Assembly: GCA_937146725.1 (NCBI GenBank)
Contig: CAKZRU010000088.1
Location: forward strand, 1-54,929
DNA from: an uncultured Myxococcales bacterium
GTDB lineage: Bacteria; Myxococcota_A; Bradymonadia; UBA7976; VGTA01
Direction of reading: 5' to 3'
Length of the DNA: 54,929 nucleotides
Every line of letters starts with the position of its first letter. Positions within the stretch are counted from its first letter, which is position 1. The position numbers and the translations under genes are program-made. The notes under the pieces were generated by a model, which searched no databases, had not been told where the DNA came from, and was given only the letters and a program-made list of their open reading frames with translations. Below, piece after piece: positions 34,983-44,659 of the stretch.

Positions 34983-34994
34983 TTTTGATCAAAA
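34983..34994. promoter_or_regulatory. 12-bp palindrome between asnB and the AsnC-type gene
   Basis: TTTTGATCAAAA is a perfect palindrome 56 bp upstream of asnB and 74 bp upstream of the regulator start. AsnC/Lrp proteins bind AT-rich dyads in such divergent regions, so it is a candidate site. An AT-rich sequence of this length can also arise by chance. Confidence 0.35.
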
Positions 34995-35067
34995 ATTAAT
35001 TTAAAATAGATGCTTTTTATACAAATCTATTAAAAATATAAGCCTCTAAGTATGAAAGTGATAATAA

Positions 35068-35559
35068 ATGAGCTCTGAAACGCAGCCGCATTATGAAATT
35101 GATAGTATCGATCGTCGCATCCTTAACATTCTTTTAGCCAATGCTCGTACGCCCTTCCTAGAAATTGCCCGAAGCCTAAATGTTTCTGGTGGCACTGTGC
35201 ATCAACGCGTTGATAAACTAAAAGAAGCGGGGGTAATCACCGGTTCCACCCTGAAAATCAATTGTGAACGCATTGGTTTGGGAGTGACTGTTTTATTAGG
35301 GATCCACTTACACCAAGCGCAACGGATAGATGAGACGATTCAAGCGTTTAAATCCCTGCCTGAAATTGTGGAAGCCTATTATACAACGGGTAACTATGCC
35401 TTGTTTATTAAGGTGCATGTTTCATCGATTAAAGCTTACCATCGTTTTTTGATCGAAAGGCTACAAACGATTGATGCCATCAGATTTACCGAGTCTTTTA
35501 TTTGCTTGGATGTTCCTATTCAGCGTTCGGTCAACTTAGGCCATCAGAAATTGTATTAG
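35068..35559 (+). CDS. asnC: AsnC-type (Lrp family) transcriptional regulator
   Basis: 163 residues. N-terminal helix-turn-helix: IDRRILNILLANARTPFLEIA then LNVSGGTVHQRVDKLKEAGV, very like E. coli AsnC (VSPGTIHVRVEKMKQAGIITG). The C-terminal RAM ligand domain includes EAYYTTGNYALFIKVHV and LQTIDAIRFTESFI, again nearly the AsnC wording. AsnC senses asparagine and controls asparagine synthetase in E. coli. The divergent asnB gene makes the same role likely here. The ribosome site before ATG 35068 is weak (GAAAG). Confidence 0.93.
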   Translation: MSSETQPHYEIDSIDRRILNILLANARTPFLEIARSLNVSGGTVHQRVDKLKEAGVITGSTLKINCERIGLGVTVLLGIHLHQAQRIDETIQAFKSLPEIVEAYYTTGNYALFIKVHVSSIKAYHRFLIERLQTIDAIRFTESFICLDVPIQRSVNLGHQKLY

Positions 35560-35690
35560 CTTGCACCTCTTTTGTATTCACGATTTAATTCTTTACCCTT
35601 ACTTGCTTAAACGATCTAGCTTAGCTTTTAGCTTTTCAGTTCTCTTGCTTAGCTGTTTTTTCCTGATCGACTGAATGGACTTCACTGTTT

Positions 35691-38600
35691 ATGATACCTT
35701 TTTATACTCCTCCTCTAATAAAGCAATATTCTCAGAATATGCTTGATCTATCTGATCAGCTAGGCGATGGCTTAGCTTTTAAACGACATTCAATTCTGCC
35801 TTTACTTTTTACTTTATCTCTACTGAGTGGTTGCCAAAACGACCACTCTTCTCAAGAGTTTTCAGAATCTTCGGTTTTGACAGATCCTACGACTCAAACA
35901 GAACTGTTGCCTGCGGACTCACAAGTCGTACAGAAACAATTAGTACAGAAACAAGCAGACTCAACCAATGATCCCGCTTGGTTTAATCTTGTACAAAAGC
36001 GGATTCAAAATGGTCAGTATCAAGTTCGTCCAAGCACCGACTCCAATGTCCTACAAAGCTACAATCCCTCATTAAAACTAGCGGCCTCGTTTAAAGAAAA
36101 TGGTACGACGGTTTCATATGAGTCTATCAATCATAAAAATGGGGTAAAGCAAAAAGGCTCTTTAACCTTAGCCACAAGTCGTTTACGCCTTGATGAACAA
36201 GAAATAGAGCTACAGAACAAAATATTTAGCGCCCAAGAATGCGTTCGTTCAGGATTTTCTGATGAGTATGGACAATGCATTAAAAAAGCTCAACGTATGC
36301 TTGCGCCTACTCTTGAGGAATGGTGGATTAATCAGCCTTTATCACTAGAATGGGGCTGGACCATACCTGCAAGCGCTCAAGGGACTCAAACAATACGGGT
36401 TGCTCTCTCTTTAAAGGGCGCTCAATCGATCGAACTTGAGCATGAATCTCGAGTTTTGGTTGAAGCTGAACAAGGTGCTTTTTATCTTGATCACCTGCTT
36501 GCTGTCGATCAGCAACAGCACACTTTACCCAGCAAGTTTTTTATCGAAGATCAAAAACTTTGGATTGAAGTTGATAGTCGCCAAGCGACTTTCCCCGTGA
36601 TGATCGATCCTGCGGTTTTACCGATTAGTCAAGCTTGGACCGACTCAAGCGATCAAGCGAATAGCAACTTTGCGATTGCGGTTGCAGGCGCCGGAGATGT
36701 CAATGGTGATGGGTTTATGGATGCACTCATTGGTGCTGACCTTTATGACGAAAGTGAAGCACTTAATGTCGGTAAGGCCTTTTTATATTTAGGCAGTCCA
36801 GACGGTTTAAGAGATACGGTTGCATGGTCTTACACAACCGGCCAAACCAATAGTAACTTTGCTTATGCTCTTGCTGGCTTAGGTGATGTCAACGGTGATC
36901 AATTGTCAGATATTGCCATCGGTGCCTATCGCCATGATAGCGCTACAGTGAGTAATGCCGGCCAAGTCCTTGTATTTTATGGTAATGCGAATGGCTTAGC
37001 CGATCAACCGTCTTGGTTTTATGAAGGAACTGTGCGCAATGGGTATTTAGGTAAAACGGTCAGTGAAGCGGGTGATGTTAATGGAGATGGCTATCAAGAT
37101 TTACTTGTGGGTGCGCCCGGATATGGTGAAACAGAAAGTTCAGAAGGCCAAGTGCTAGCTTTTTATGGTTCAGCAAGTGGCTTGGCCAATACACCAAGCT
37201 GGCAATTTGAACCCAATAGTGCTGGGATGGGTTTAGGCAATAGTCTTGCTGGTGGTCGGGATATCAATGGAGATGGCTTTGATGATATTGCGGTCGGTTC
37301 ACCGGTTCACGAAACAAACAAGGGCTATGTTGCAGTCTTTTTAGGAAGTGATACCGGTTTAGCAAATACGAGCGCTTGGAGCGTCACAGGTGCAACAGCC
37401 GAAGACCAATTAGGGTATGCTTTGGCTATGGCTGATGCCTCAGGCGATGAAAAAGCTGAGCTATATATTGGCGCACCGGGTAAAAATGCCCTTTATGAAC
37501 TGAACGGCACGGATGATCTAAGCGAGAGTACAGCTCAGCAAGTCACCACAGGGCCAAACTTTTTTGGGAGTGCGATCTCTCGCATTGGAGATATGAACCA
37601 AGATCGCTTTGAGGATATTGCTGTGGCTAGTGTCCGTCAAGATATCTCCTCAGCCGGACAGGTACGCTTTTTTTATGGAAGTCCGGAAGGCATTTATCCA
37701 AGTTATGTCGCTCGCAAAGATGGACTTGGTTCTGATGATCTTTTTGGACGCTCTATTGCAGGCTTAGGTGATACTAATGGCGATGGTTATGATGACCTTT
37801 TAATCGGTGCTCCCGATTTTGGTTTTGGACAGGTCAGTACAGGGTTTGCCTATGTGTATCTTGGGGTAGAAACCGGTCTTAGACCAAGTCCGGCACGTAT
37901 TATTAATGGTGATCAAGCCAGTGCTTACTTGGGCTATGCTATGGATATCGTAGGGGATATTAATGGCGATGGCTATGACGATATTGCCCTGGGTGCTTAC
38001 CGCTATGATGGGGGCCAAAATGATGAGGGCGCAGTCTTTGTTTATTTAGGTAGCTCAAATGGTCTCTCAGAGATTCCTACACGAGTTTGGGAATCCAATG
38101 TTGCAAGTCGTCGACTTGGTTATTCCATATCAGCCGCTGGCGATGTGAATGGAGATGGCTATGATGACGTTGTGGTCGGCGGATATAACCGCTATGCCTA
38201 TTTATATTTGGGCTCTAATAACCTATCCACTAGCGCTTCTTATATTTGGGATACCACAACAAGCTCAAGTACTTCTAATTATGTGACTTTATGTAAGTCT
38301 TTAGGTGACATTAATGGGGACGGCTATGATGATATTGCACTTGGTAAAACTTCCTCTAGTACCAGTTATCATGTAGGCATCTATCTTGGCGCTGAAAGCT
38401 TTGATACCAATAAAGATCACCAAGTTTATGCTTACTATGAAGTCACGGGCATTGGAGACATTAATGGGGATGGCTATGATGATGTGGCTTACACACCGTA
38501 TTCCTCACAAACTCGTATTGATATTCTACACGGCTCTGCCAACTTTAATACGACTGTGGATCAAAATCTAACCGGGCCATCTAACTTTGGGATTTCTATT

Positions 38601-41600
38601 GTTGGCGGTGACTTTAATGGGGATGGCTTTAGTGACTTGACCTGCACCACTAATAATTATGCTAGCATCCGGATGTATCCCGGCTCTGCCACAGGATTAT
38701 CCGCTTTAGCTTGGTCTTATACCGGTGCTTCAAACATGTATCGCTTATACAATGCCCAAGACGTAAATGGTGATGGCTTTGATGACTTGCTTATTGATCG
38801 AACCAATGCCCAACTCTTTTTGGGTGGAGAAAACGGCTTTAAACATGAGCCAGATTGGGTACTGAATGACACTTTCTATCGTGGTGCCGGTGGTGGCGAC
38901 TTAAATGGCGATGGACTCAGTGATGTCTTGCTCAGTAATTATTCAAACGACTCTAGCAAGGGTCAAGTACAAGTTTTTTATGGCTCTCAAGGTGTACCTG
39001 AGGGTGGAAACAATCACTTTGTACTCGCCAATGCCGGTGATTTAAATGGTGATGGTTTTGATGAGATTGCTGTTGGAGATCCTAGCTATACAGATGAGCT
39101 TTTTAGACAGGGACGAGTCCTTATTTTCCCGGGCTCTCAAGCTGGTCTAGGAGATTCTGCGATTTGGGCACAGGTCGGAAGTGAGCGAGATGAAAACTTT
39201 GGTGGACAGCTATCTACTGCTGGGGATATTAATGATGATGGCTATGCTGACCTTTTGATTTCCTCGCCAAGAGCTGATGGGGTTAAGGCTGATGTTGGTC
39301 GGGTTAATTTGTATCTTGGACAGCAACAAGGATTAGCCGAAATACCGGCTTGGTCTTACACAGGTACATATTCAAGAGGTCGCTTGGGAAGTGAAACTGC
39401 AGCGATTGGTGATATCAATGATGATGGCTATGACGATATAGCGATTGCCACGCCTTATTATGCTAATGGTCAAAGCCGAGAGGGGCTTGTAGAAGTCTTT
39501 TTTGGTGCGCCTTTAGGCTTAAGTAATGTGCCCGATTGGCAATATGAGCCCAATCGAGCCGGCAGTCTTTTTGGTTTGGAAATGACCGGCGCAGGAGATC
39601 TCAACGGTGATGGTTTTGATGACTTGGCTGTAGCCGCTCCTCATGACAATGGACGAAGCGGTCGGGTATTCATCTTTATGAGTCAAGGAAATAACCTTAA
39701 TAGTGTGGCGCTACGAGAATACGTAGGTAATCAATATGGTAACTTATTTGGTGCCTCTTTATGGGGCGGTTCTGATGTCAATGGAGATGGTCTTGATGAC
39801 CTACTGATTGGTGAACCTGGCTTTACAATTCAAGGACAAGGTGCAGGACAAATCAATTGGGTACCCGGTAATTTTGCCGGACCACCGGCCACTGCAAGTG
39901 TCATCACGCAAGGTGTGGGCGAAGAGCGATTGGGTACTCAAATTGTTGCCGGTGATGTAAATGGTGATGGCTATGCCGATGTTTATGCAAGTGGTCCCTT
40001 ATATTCTCCCAACAATGATCTAGCTCAAGCAGGACGAGTTGTACGCTTTTTAGGCAGTGAAAATGGGCCAACAATTCCCTCTAATTGGAATAGTGCTGGT
40101 AATGCATATAAGCTTTCTTTGGGGACATATTTGGCGATCGGACAATTTGGCAGTGATCAGCGCAAAGACTTGGCTGCGGTTGGCTATGCTTCTTATATTT
40201 ATCTATGGTATGGCGCTAATACGATTTCCGAAGAGGCTCATCAGCATACCATGGGCGTTCAAAATGCTCCGGTTGCGCTTGCTCAAGCTGTTATCACCGA
40301 AGTTAATACCGCTCTTGACATTACTTTGAGAGGGATTGATGCCGATGGAGATGAGCTTACTTATGTGATCACTGAACAACCCAGCAAAGGTAATTTATCG
40401 GGTTCTCTGCCCAATCTAACTTATACACCTACCCAAGATGCGGTTGGCCAAGATCGCTTTTCTTACACTGTAAGTGATGCAAGTCAAACTTCGGCCCCGG
40501 CAACAGTTACAATCAAGCTTAATCGTAAGCCAAGTGCAATCCCACAAGATTTAACCACAACAGTTGGCACAGCGCTGCAAGTGAACTTAAGTGGCAATGA
40601 TGAAGATAATGATGCATTAAGCTATCTCATCAAAGTTGAACCGAGCCATGGTATACTCAATGGATCGGGTGCGAGTAAAACCTATATTCCGAATCCGGGC
40701 TATACCGGACCGGACAGCTTTAGTTTTAGCGTTTCTGATGGTCATTTAGAGTCATTGCCTGCACAAATATCATTGAATATTCGCCCAAACAACACCGCAC
40801 CGGTAGCACAGGCACTCAGCGCTTCGGTGTCACCCGGACAAGTCGTTGTCCTCAATCTAATAGGAAGCGATGCAGACCAGGATCCACTTACTTTTAGATT
40901 AAAAACAGAACCCTTATCGGGCCAAGCAACACTTGAAGGCAATCAACTTAGTTATCAAGCATCGGCAAATGCAAGTGGGCAAATTACCTTCACCTATGTG
41001 GCCTTTGATGGCCTCATCGAGTCAGAACCGGCAGTGATCACAATTACAATGATCGAAAATGATCTTCCAGTAGCCGAGGATCAAAGCTATTCCCTGCTTG
41101 AAGATCAAAGCGCTAATCTTGTGCTTTCGGGTAATGATCCAGAAAGTAGTCCTATCACTTATGAAGTGGTCAACCAAGTGCGTTTTGGCCAACTCAATGG
41201 TGTTGCTCCCAACCTCATTTACATCCCCGCAGCAAACTTTAATGGCGTTGACTCATTTACATATCGGGTCAATGATGGTGCACGAAACTCAGAATTGGCA
41301 ACAGTTACCTTAAATGTTCTAGCTGTTGATGATTTAGCCATCGCCGAAAACCTAGAAGTCACTACTTTAGAAGATCAAAGTATCAACTTCCCTCTAGCAG
41401 CGACTGATGCGGATGGAGACCCCATTACTTTTCAGATTTCAACCCTGCCCGAGCGGGGCCAATTAAATCTCAATAATGATCGAGTGACTTACTCTCCGGA
41501 ATCTAATGACTTTGGCGAAGTCAGCTTTACTTATGTAGCGATCAGCCAAAACCTAGAGAGCGAGGCTGCTACAGTCACAATTAGTATCACCGCTGTGAAT

Positions 41601-43484
41601 GATGCGCCAAGCTCAAGCCCAGTCACCGTTGAAACCGCACTTAATGAACCGGTAGACATTGTTTTACAAGGCGCTGATATTGATGGGGATGATCTAACTT
41701 ATACACTGATCAGCCAACCAAGTCATGGCACCTTAGAAGGGCTTGCACCAAACTTAAGCTATCGCCCTCAAAATGGTTTTGTTGGAGAAGATCAATTCAG
41801 CTATCAAGTGAATGATGGCCAAGCCAACTCAAGCATCAGTTCGGTAAGCATTACAGTCAATGAGTCTAATGAGCCTAATGAGCCTTTATCAATTAGTTCA
41901 ATCGAGGTCAGTACTCCCGAAGATCAAGTCCTTAATCTACTTTTATCTTGCACTTCTGCACTCACCGGAGAAATTACCTATGAACTTGTTTCACAGCCTC
42001 AATTAGGAAGCTTGGAGGGAAGTGGTGCTAATCGACAGTATAGACCCAATCTCAATCAATCGGGTGTGGAACTCTTTAGCTATCGCTGTCGTCAAAATGA
42101 ACTTGTATCAGAGAACGCAGAGATCCAAATCACAATTCAAGCAGTGAATGATGTGCCTGTGGTGGTCTCACAAAACTTAAATGCTGTTGGTGGTACACCT
42201 TTAGCCTTTAGTATTGAAGTCAATGACCCTGATCCTCAAGATCAAATTACTTCTGAAATCACCATGCAGGCCCAGCATGGACAAATCGCGGGAAGTTTTC
42301 CTAATTACGTTTACATTGCTGATCTAGGCTACAATGGCTTAGATGAAATCATTGTTGTGGCCAATGATGGCCAAGTCAACTCAGCACCGGCCGCTATTAC
42401 CTTTGTGGTGTCCTCGGTCAATCATGCGCCTAGCGCTCAAAATCTATTTATTCTGACCAATGAAGATGAAGAAGTGGATATAGAGTTAAGCGCCTCTGAT
42501 CTAGATAATGACGACCTAAGCTATGAGCTGATTTCTCAGCCACAACTTGGACGGCTGATTGGGAACAATGGGTCATATACTTATATCCCTGATGCAAATG
42601 CTTTTGGTGAGGATCAATTTAGCTATCAGGTTTTTGATGGACAAGAGCGCTCAAATGAAGCAGTGGTCACCATCGAAATTCAAGCGCTTAATGATTCACC
42701 CGAACTAAGAAATGCTCAATATATCATGCTGAGTGATGAAAGCATAACAGTGACTCTTGAGGGCAGTGATGTAGAAAATGACGCTTTGAGTTATCTTGTT
42801 GAGGCTTTGCCAAGCAATGGCACAATCGCCCTAGAAGCGAACCAACTGACATATACGCCCACAGCAGGCTTTGTCGGCATGGATATAATTCAAATGATCG
42901 TAAGCGATGGCGACTTGTTCTCAGAACCCGCTTCACTTTCATTCTTAGTGCAAACAAACCCCAATACGGTAGATAGTGATGGCGATGGCATCAGTGATGT
43001 TGACGAAGAAGCCTTAGGTTTAGATCCTAATTCAGCGGATAGTGATGGCGATGGGCAAAGTGACCGAGAAGAACTTGGTAATATGGATGAGCCTAGAGAT
43101 GTTGATGAAGACGGTATTATTGATGCACTCGATGTTGATTTAGATAACGATGGCATTGATGATGACCAAGATGACTGTCCTAACTCTGAAGCTCAGGCCA
43201 TGGTTGATGAACAGGGCTGTGAGGTAGAAGAAATGCAAGCCGGTGAAATGCAAGCCGGTGAAATGCAAGCCGGAGAAACGCAAGCCGGTGAAATGCAAGC
43301 AGGAGAAACGCAAGCTGGCGAAATGCAAGCTGGCGAAATGCAAGCTGGTGAGGAAAGTATGAATGTACCCACACCGGCAGAGGGCTGTGAAGCCAAAGCA
43401 AGGCCAACCACCTGGTGGATGTTGCTGATTATGCTTGTTGCGATCTTTGGCCTTAGAAGCTTATCTGCTGAACAAAAAGAGTAA
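35691..43484 (+). CDS. Giant FG-GAP/cadherin-like surface protein with MYXO-CTERM-like tail
   Basis: 2597 residues. Lipobox-like LLSGC|Q near residue 48; the real start may be the in-frame ATG at 35739. Domains: a ~250-residue N-terminal region; about 21 FG-GAP repeats (GDVNGDGYDDLLIGA type) over ~310-1520; ten ~95-residue cadherin-like repeats (~1525-2420; LEDQ, GSDADGD, FSYxVxDG); thrombospondin type 3 calcium loops (DSDGDGISDVDEE); eight A-G-E-M-Q repeats; then CEAKARPTTWWMLLIMLVA and a basic/charged end. Family knowledge: FG-GAP blades form calcium-bound propellers for adhesion, and MYXO-CTERM tails are cut at Cys by myxosortases. Function inferred: surface adhesin or matrix protein. No enzyme domain is seen. 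Confidence 0.88.
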   Translation: MIPFYTPPLIKQYSQNMLDLSDQLGDGLAFKRHSILPLLFTLSLLSGCQNDHSSQEFSESSVLTDPTTQTELLPADSQVVQKQLVQKQADSTNDPAWFNLVQKRIQNGQYQVRPSTDSNVLQSYNPSLKLAASFKENGTTVSYESINHKNGVKQKGSLTLATSRLRLDEQEIELQNKIFSAQECVRSGFSDEYGQCIKKAQRMLAPTLEEWWINQPLSLEWGWTIPASAQGTQTIRVALSLKGAQSIELEHESRVLVEAEQGAFYLDHLLAVDQQQHTLPSKFFIEDQKLWIEVDSRQATFPVMIDPAVLPISQAWTDSSDQANSNFAIAVAGAGDVNGDGFMDALIGADLYDESEALNVGKAFLYLGSPDGLRDTVAWSYTTGQTNSNFAYALAGLGDVNGDQLSDIAIGAYRHDSATVSNAGQVLVFYGNANGLADQPSWFYEGTVRNGYLGKTVSEAGDVNGDGYQDLLVGAPGYGETESSEGQVLAFYGSASGLANTPSWQFEPNSAGMGLGNSLAGGRDINGDGFDDIAVGSPVHETNKGYVAVFLGSDTGLANTSAWSVTGATAEDQLGYALAMADASGDEKAELYIGAPGKNALYELNGTDDLSESTAQQVTTGPNFFGSAISRIGDMNQDRFEDIAVASVRQDISSAGQVRFFYGSPEGIYPSYVARKDGLGSDDLFGRSIAGLGDTNGDGYDDLLIGAPDFGFGQVSTGFAYVYLGVETGLRPSPARIINGDQASAYLGYAMDIVGDINGDGYDDIALGAYRYDGGQNDEGAVFVYLGSSNGLSEIPTRVWESNVASRRLGYSISAAGDVNGDGYDDVVVGGYNRYAYLYLGSNNLSTSASYIWDTTTSSSTSNYVTLCKSLGDINGDGYDDIALGKTSSSTSYHVGIYLGAESFDTNKDHQVYAYYEVTGIGDINGDGYDDVAYTPYSSQTRIDILHGSANFNTTVDQNLTGPSNFGISIVGGDFNGDGFSDLTCTTNNYASIRMYPGSATGLSALAWSYTGASNMYRLYNAQDVNGDGFDDLLIDRTNAQLFLGGENGFKHEPDWVLNDTFYRGAGGGDLNGDGLSDVLLSNYSNDSSKGQVQVFYGSQGVPEGGNNHFVLANAGDLNGDGFDEIAVGDPSYTDELFRQGRVLIFPGSQAGLGDSAIWAQVGSERDENFGGQLSTAGDINDDGYADLLISSPRADGVKADVGRVNLYLGQQQGLAEIPAWSYTGTYSRGRLGSETAAIGDINDDGYDDIAIATPYYANGQSREGLVEVFFGAPLGLSNVPDWQYEPNRAGSLFGLEMTGAGDLNGDGFDDLAVAAPHDNGRSGRVFIFMSQGNNLNSVALREYVGNQYGNLFGASLWGGSDVNGDGLDDLLIGEPGFTIQGQGAGQINWVPGNFAGPPATASVITQGVGEERLGTQIVAGDVNGDGYADVYASGPLYSPNNDLAQAGRVVRFLGSENGPTIPSNWNSAGNAYKLSLGTYLAIGQFGSDQRKDLAAVGYASYIYLWYGANTISEEAHQHTMGVQNAPVALAQAVITEVNTALDITLRGIDADGDELTYVITEQPSKGNLSGSLPNLTYTPTQDAVGQDRFSYTVSDASQTSAPATVTIKLNRKPSAIPQDLTTTVGTALQVNLSGNDEDNDALSYLIKVEPSHGILNGSGASKTYIPNPGYTGPDSFSFSVSDGHLESLPAQISLNIRPNNTAPVAQALSASVSPGQVVVLNLIGSDADQDPLTFRLKTEPLSGQATLEGNQLSYQASANASGQITFTYVAFDGLIESEPAVITITMIENDLPVAEDQSYSLLEDQSANLVLSGNDPESSPITYEVVNQVRFGQLNGVAPNLIYIPAANFNGVDSFTYRVNDGARNSELATVTLNVLAVDDLAIAENLEVTTLEDQSINFPLAATDADGDPITFQISTLPERGQLNLNNDRVTYSPESNDFGEVSFTYVAISQNLESEAATVTISITAVNDAPSSSPVTVETALNEPVDIVLQGADIDGDDLTYTLISQPSHGTLEGLAPNLSYRPQNGFVGEDQFSYQVNDGQANSSISSVSITVNESNEPNEPLSISSIEVSTPEDQVLNLLLSCTSALTGEITYELVSQPQLGSLEGSGANRQYRPNLNQSGVELFSYRCRQNELVSENAEIQITIQAVNDVPVVVSQNLNAVGGTPLAFSIEVNDPDPQDQITSEITMQAQHGQIAGSFPNYVYIADLGYNGLDEIIVVANDGQVNSAPAAITFVVSSVNHAPSAQNLFILTNEDEEVDIELSASDLDNDDLSYELISQPQLGRLIGNNGSYTYIPDANAFGEDQFSYQVFDGQERSNEAVVTIEIQALNDSPELRNAQYIMLSDESITVTLEGSDVENDALSYLVEALPSNGTIALEANQLTYTPTAGFVGMDIIQMIVSDGDLFSEPASLSFLVQTNPNTVDSDGDGISDVDEEALGLDPNSADSDGDGQSDREELGNMDEPRDVDEDGIIDALDVDLDNDGIDDDQDDCPNSEAQAMVDEQGCEVEEMQAGEMQAGEMQAGETQAGEMQAGETQAGEMQAGEMQAGEESMNVPTPAEGCEAKARPTTWWMLLIMLVAIFGLRSLSAEQKE
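43230..43349 (+). repeat. Eight 15-bp in-frame repeats encoding E-M-Q-A-G
   Basis: Eight units of GAAATGCAAGCCGGT type, with silent changes at the last base and T/M alternation (ACG/ATG). They encode a flexible linker before the sorting tail. Copy number should vary by slippage. Confidence 0.95.
43400..43483 (+). repeat. 84-bp direct repeat, copy 1 (in the 3' end of the FG-GAP gene)
   Basis: An exact 84-bp match to 44851-44934, offset 1451 bp. It encodes the TM sorting tail from RPTTWW to the end. The first mismatch after it changes the stop codon from TAA to TAG. Confidence 0.95.
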
Positions 43485-43557
43485 AATATTTTAAGCAAAT
43501 GCTCGGCTACTCCGTTAAAGCTGATTAAGCTAAGACTTTAACTTAGATGACCTCGTT

Positions 43558-43593
43558 AACCAAGTAACTAACCAAGTCACCAACCAAGTCACA
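43558..43593. repeat. Three 12-bp tandem repeats in the spacer after the FG-GAP gene
   Basis: AACCAAGTAACT, AACCAAGTCACC and AACCAAGTCACA run in tandem. They lie in the 258-bp non-coding stretch 43485-43742, which otherwise shows nothing recognisable. Confidence 0.7.
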
Positions 43594-43742
43594 GTAAAAT
43601 ATTTGGGGCTCTTAGTAGATTAAACGAAACATTCCCTTGTAGATGTCTTCTGATTTATATTATTTCACGTATCTTGGTTTTTATGAGCCTTCTAGGCAGA
43701 CAGTAAAGTTTGTTAGGTACTCTCCGAAACGATTGGGGTTAC

Positions 43743-44087
43743 TCATCCTGTCTGCTTTAGACATAACTCTCTTTCTAAGTACGTCATTAACTTAAGTAGA
43801 CGTTGTTCAAGTGCCTTAAACTCCGCATATGGATCGGGATAATGGCTTGCAAGCTTTTCATACAGTTTAAGTTTAATCGATAGCGGAGATAGACCCACTT
43901 TAGGGATTGCTATGCCAACCGAAGCAAGTCGACGAGTATAAAGAGAAACGAGTAATGCGTGCTCATTCTCCCAGTGACCCAAGTTAAAGCTGTGAACTGC
44001 TTGCAACAAGATTTCGCCTCCGGGTAAATACTCAAGGCCATCTAAACAAGTAATACCTAGTTCTTTTTCCTTCACTGCTGATTCCAT
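43743..44087 (-). CDS. Small helical partner of the nucleotidyltransferase-like protein
   Basis: 114 residues, mostly predicted helix (EILLQAVHSFNLGHWENEHALL, LSIKLKLYEKLASHYP, FKALEQRLLKLMTYLEREL). No family is recognised. It starts at ATG 44087, overlapping the upstream nucleotidyltransferase gene by 16 bp, so the two are coupled. By position it could be the second half of a toxin-antitoxin or defence pair, but no catalytic motif supports a specific role. Confidence 0.6.
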   Translation of the reverse strand: MESAVKEKELGITCLDGLEYLPGGEILLQAVHSFNLGHWENEHALLVSLYTRRLASVGIAIPKVGLSPLSIKLKLYEKLASHYPDPYAEFKALEQRLLKLMTYLERELCLKQTG

Positions 44088-44605
44088 AATTCTACTGCCC
44101 TCATTAATTTTCGCTCAAAGACTTCCTCTTCTAGTCTTGGATACTTAATCAGTTGATTACGAATTTGCTCAAAGGCTTCAATTAAAGCTTTTTCACTCAA
44201 TCCTTGATGCCTAAAGAAATTAAATACATCCTCTATATCTTGGTCATTATGGCGTTCTATCTTACTTAAAGCTTGCGACAAGAAATCATAATGAAATACA
44301 TCGATTGAGCCATACCTTTTAATCCATACGCTGCGCTCTCTCCATCCTTGAAGTTCCGGAATAAAGTCTGTCGGAGAAGCAAGTTCGATATTAATATTAC
44401 ATTGACGCTTAACATACTGAATGGCCTCGTAAATCTTTAAAGGCTCTGGGTCAATCTTTAGATCGATATCAAGAGTAGCTTCACGCCATCCATTATAAAC
44501 AGCACAAGCTCCACCTGTTAGGAAAATAGCCCCATCGCCTTTACAACGACTCGCCATTGTTGATAAAGCAAGTTCAAGACTTTGTTTATTGAGAGGATTT
44601 CGCAT
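44072..44605 (-). CDS. Nucleotidyltransferase-fold protein (DUF6036/AbiEii-like)
   Basis: About 177 residues from ATG 44605; a TTG at 44632 is an alternative. Seen: AIFLTGGACAVYNGWREATL then DIDLKI near residues 34-58. The G-G, R-x-T and D-x-D pattern belongs to nucleotidyltransferase-like proteins often found in toxin-antitoxin or abortive-infection modules. The rest is a mixed sheet and helices (VKRQCNINIELASPTDFIP). It is the first gene of a two-gene unit lying between two copies of an 84-bp repeat, suggesting a mobile cassette. Confidence 0.7.
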   Translation of the reverse strand: MRNPLNKQSLELALSTMASRCKGDGAIFLTGGACAVYNGWREATLDIDLKIDPEPLKIYEAIQYVKRQCNINIELASPTDFIPELQGWRERSVWIKRYGSIDVFHYDFLSQALSKIERHNDQDIEDVFNFFRHQGLSEKALIEAFEQIRNQLIKYPRLEEEVFERKLMRAVELWNQQ

Positions 44606-44659
44606 TGAGCATACTTTCAATCTTTTAAACAACTAGTTTAATGAGAGCAATGTTAAAAA

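Noticed and set aside
43230..43349. CRISPR-like array
   Set aside because: Units are contiguous, 15 bp, in frame with a protein and without spacers.
43140..43498. Long antisense frames over the A-G-E-M-Q repeat region
   Set aside because: These are by-products of the in-frame 15-bp repeats; a 15-bp period keeps all frames open. No ribosome site or homology pattern.
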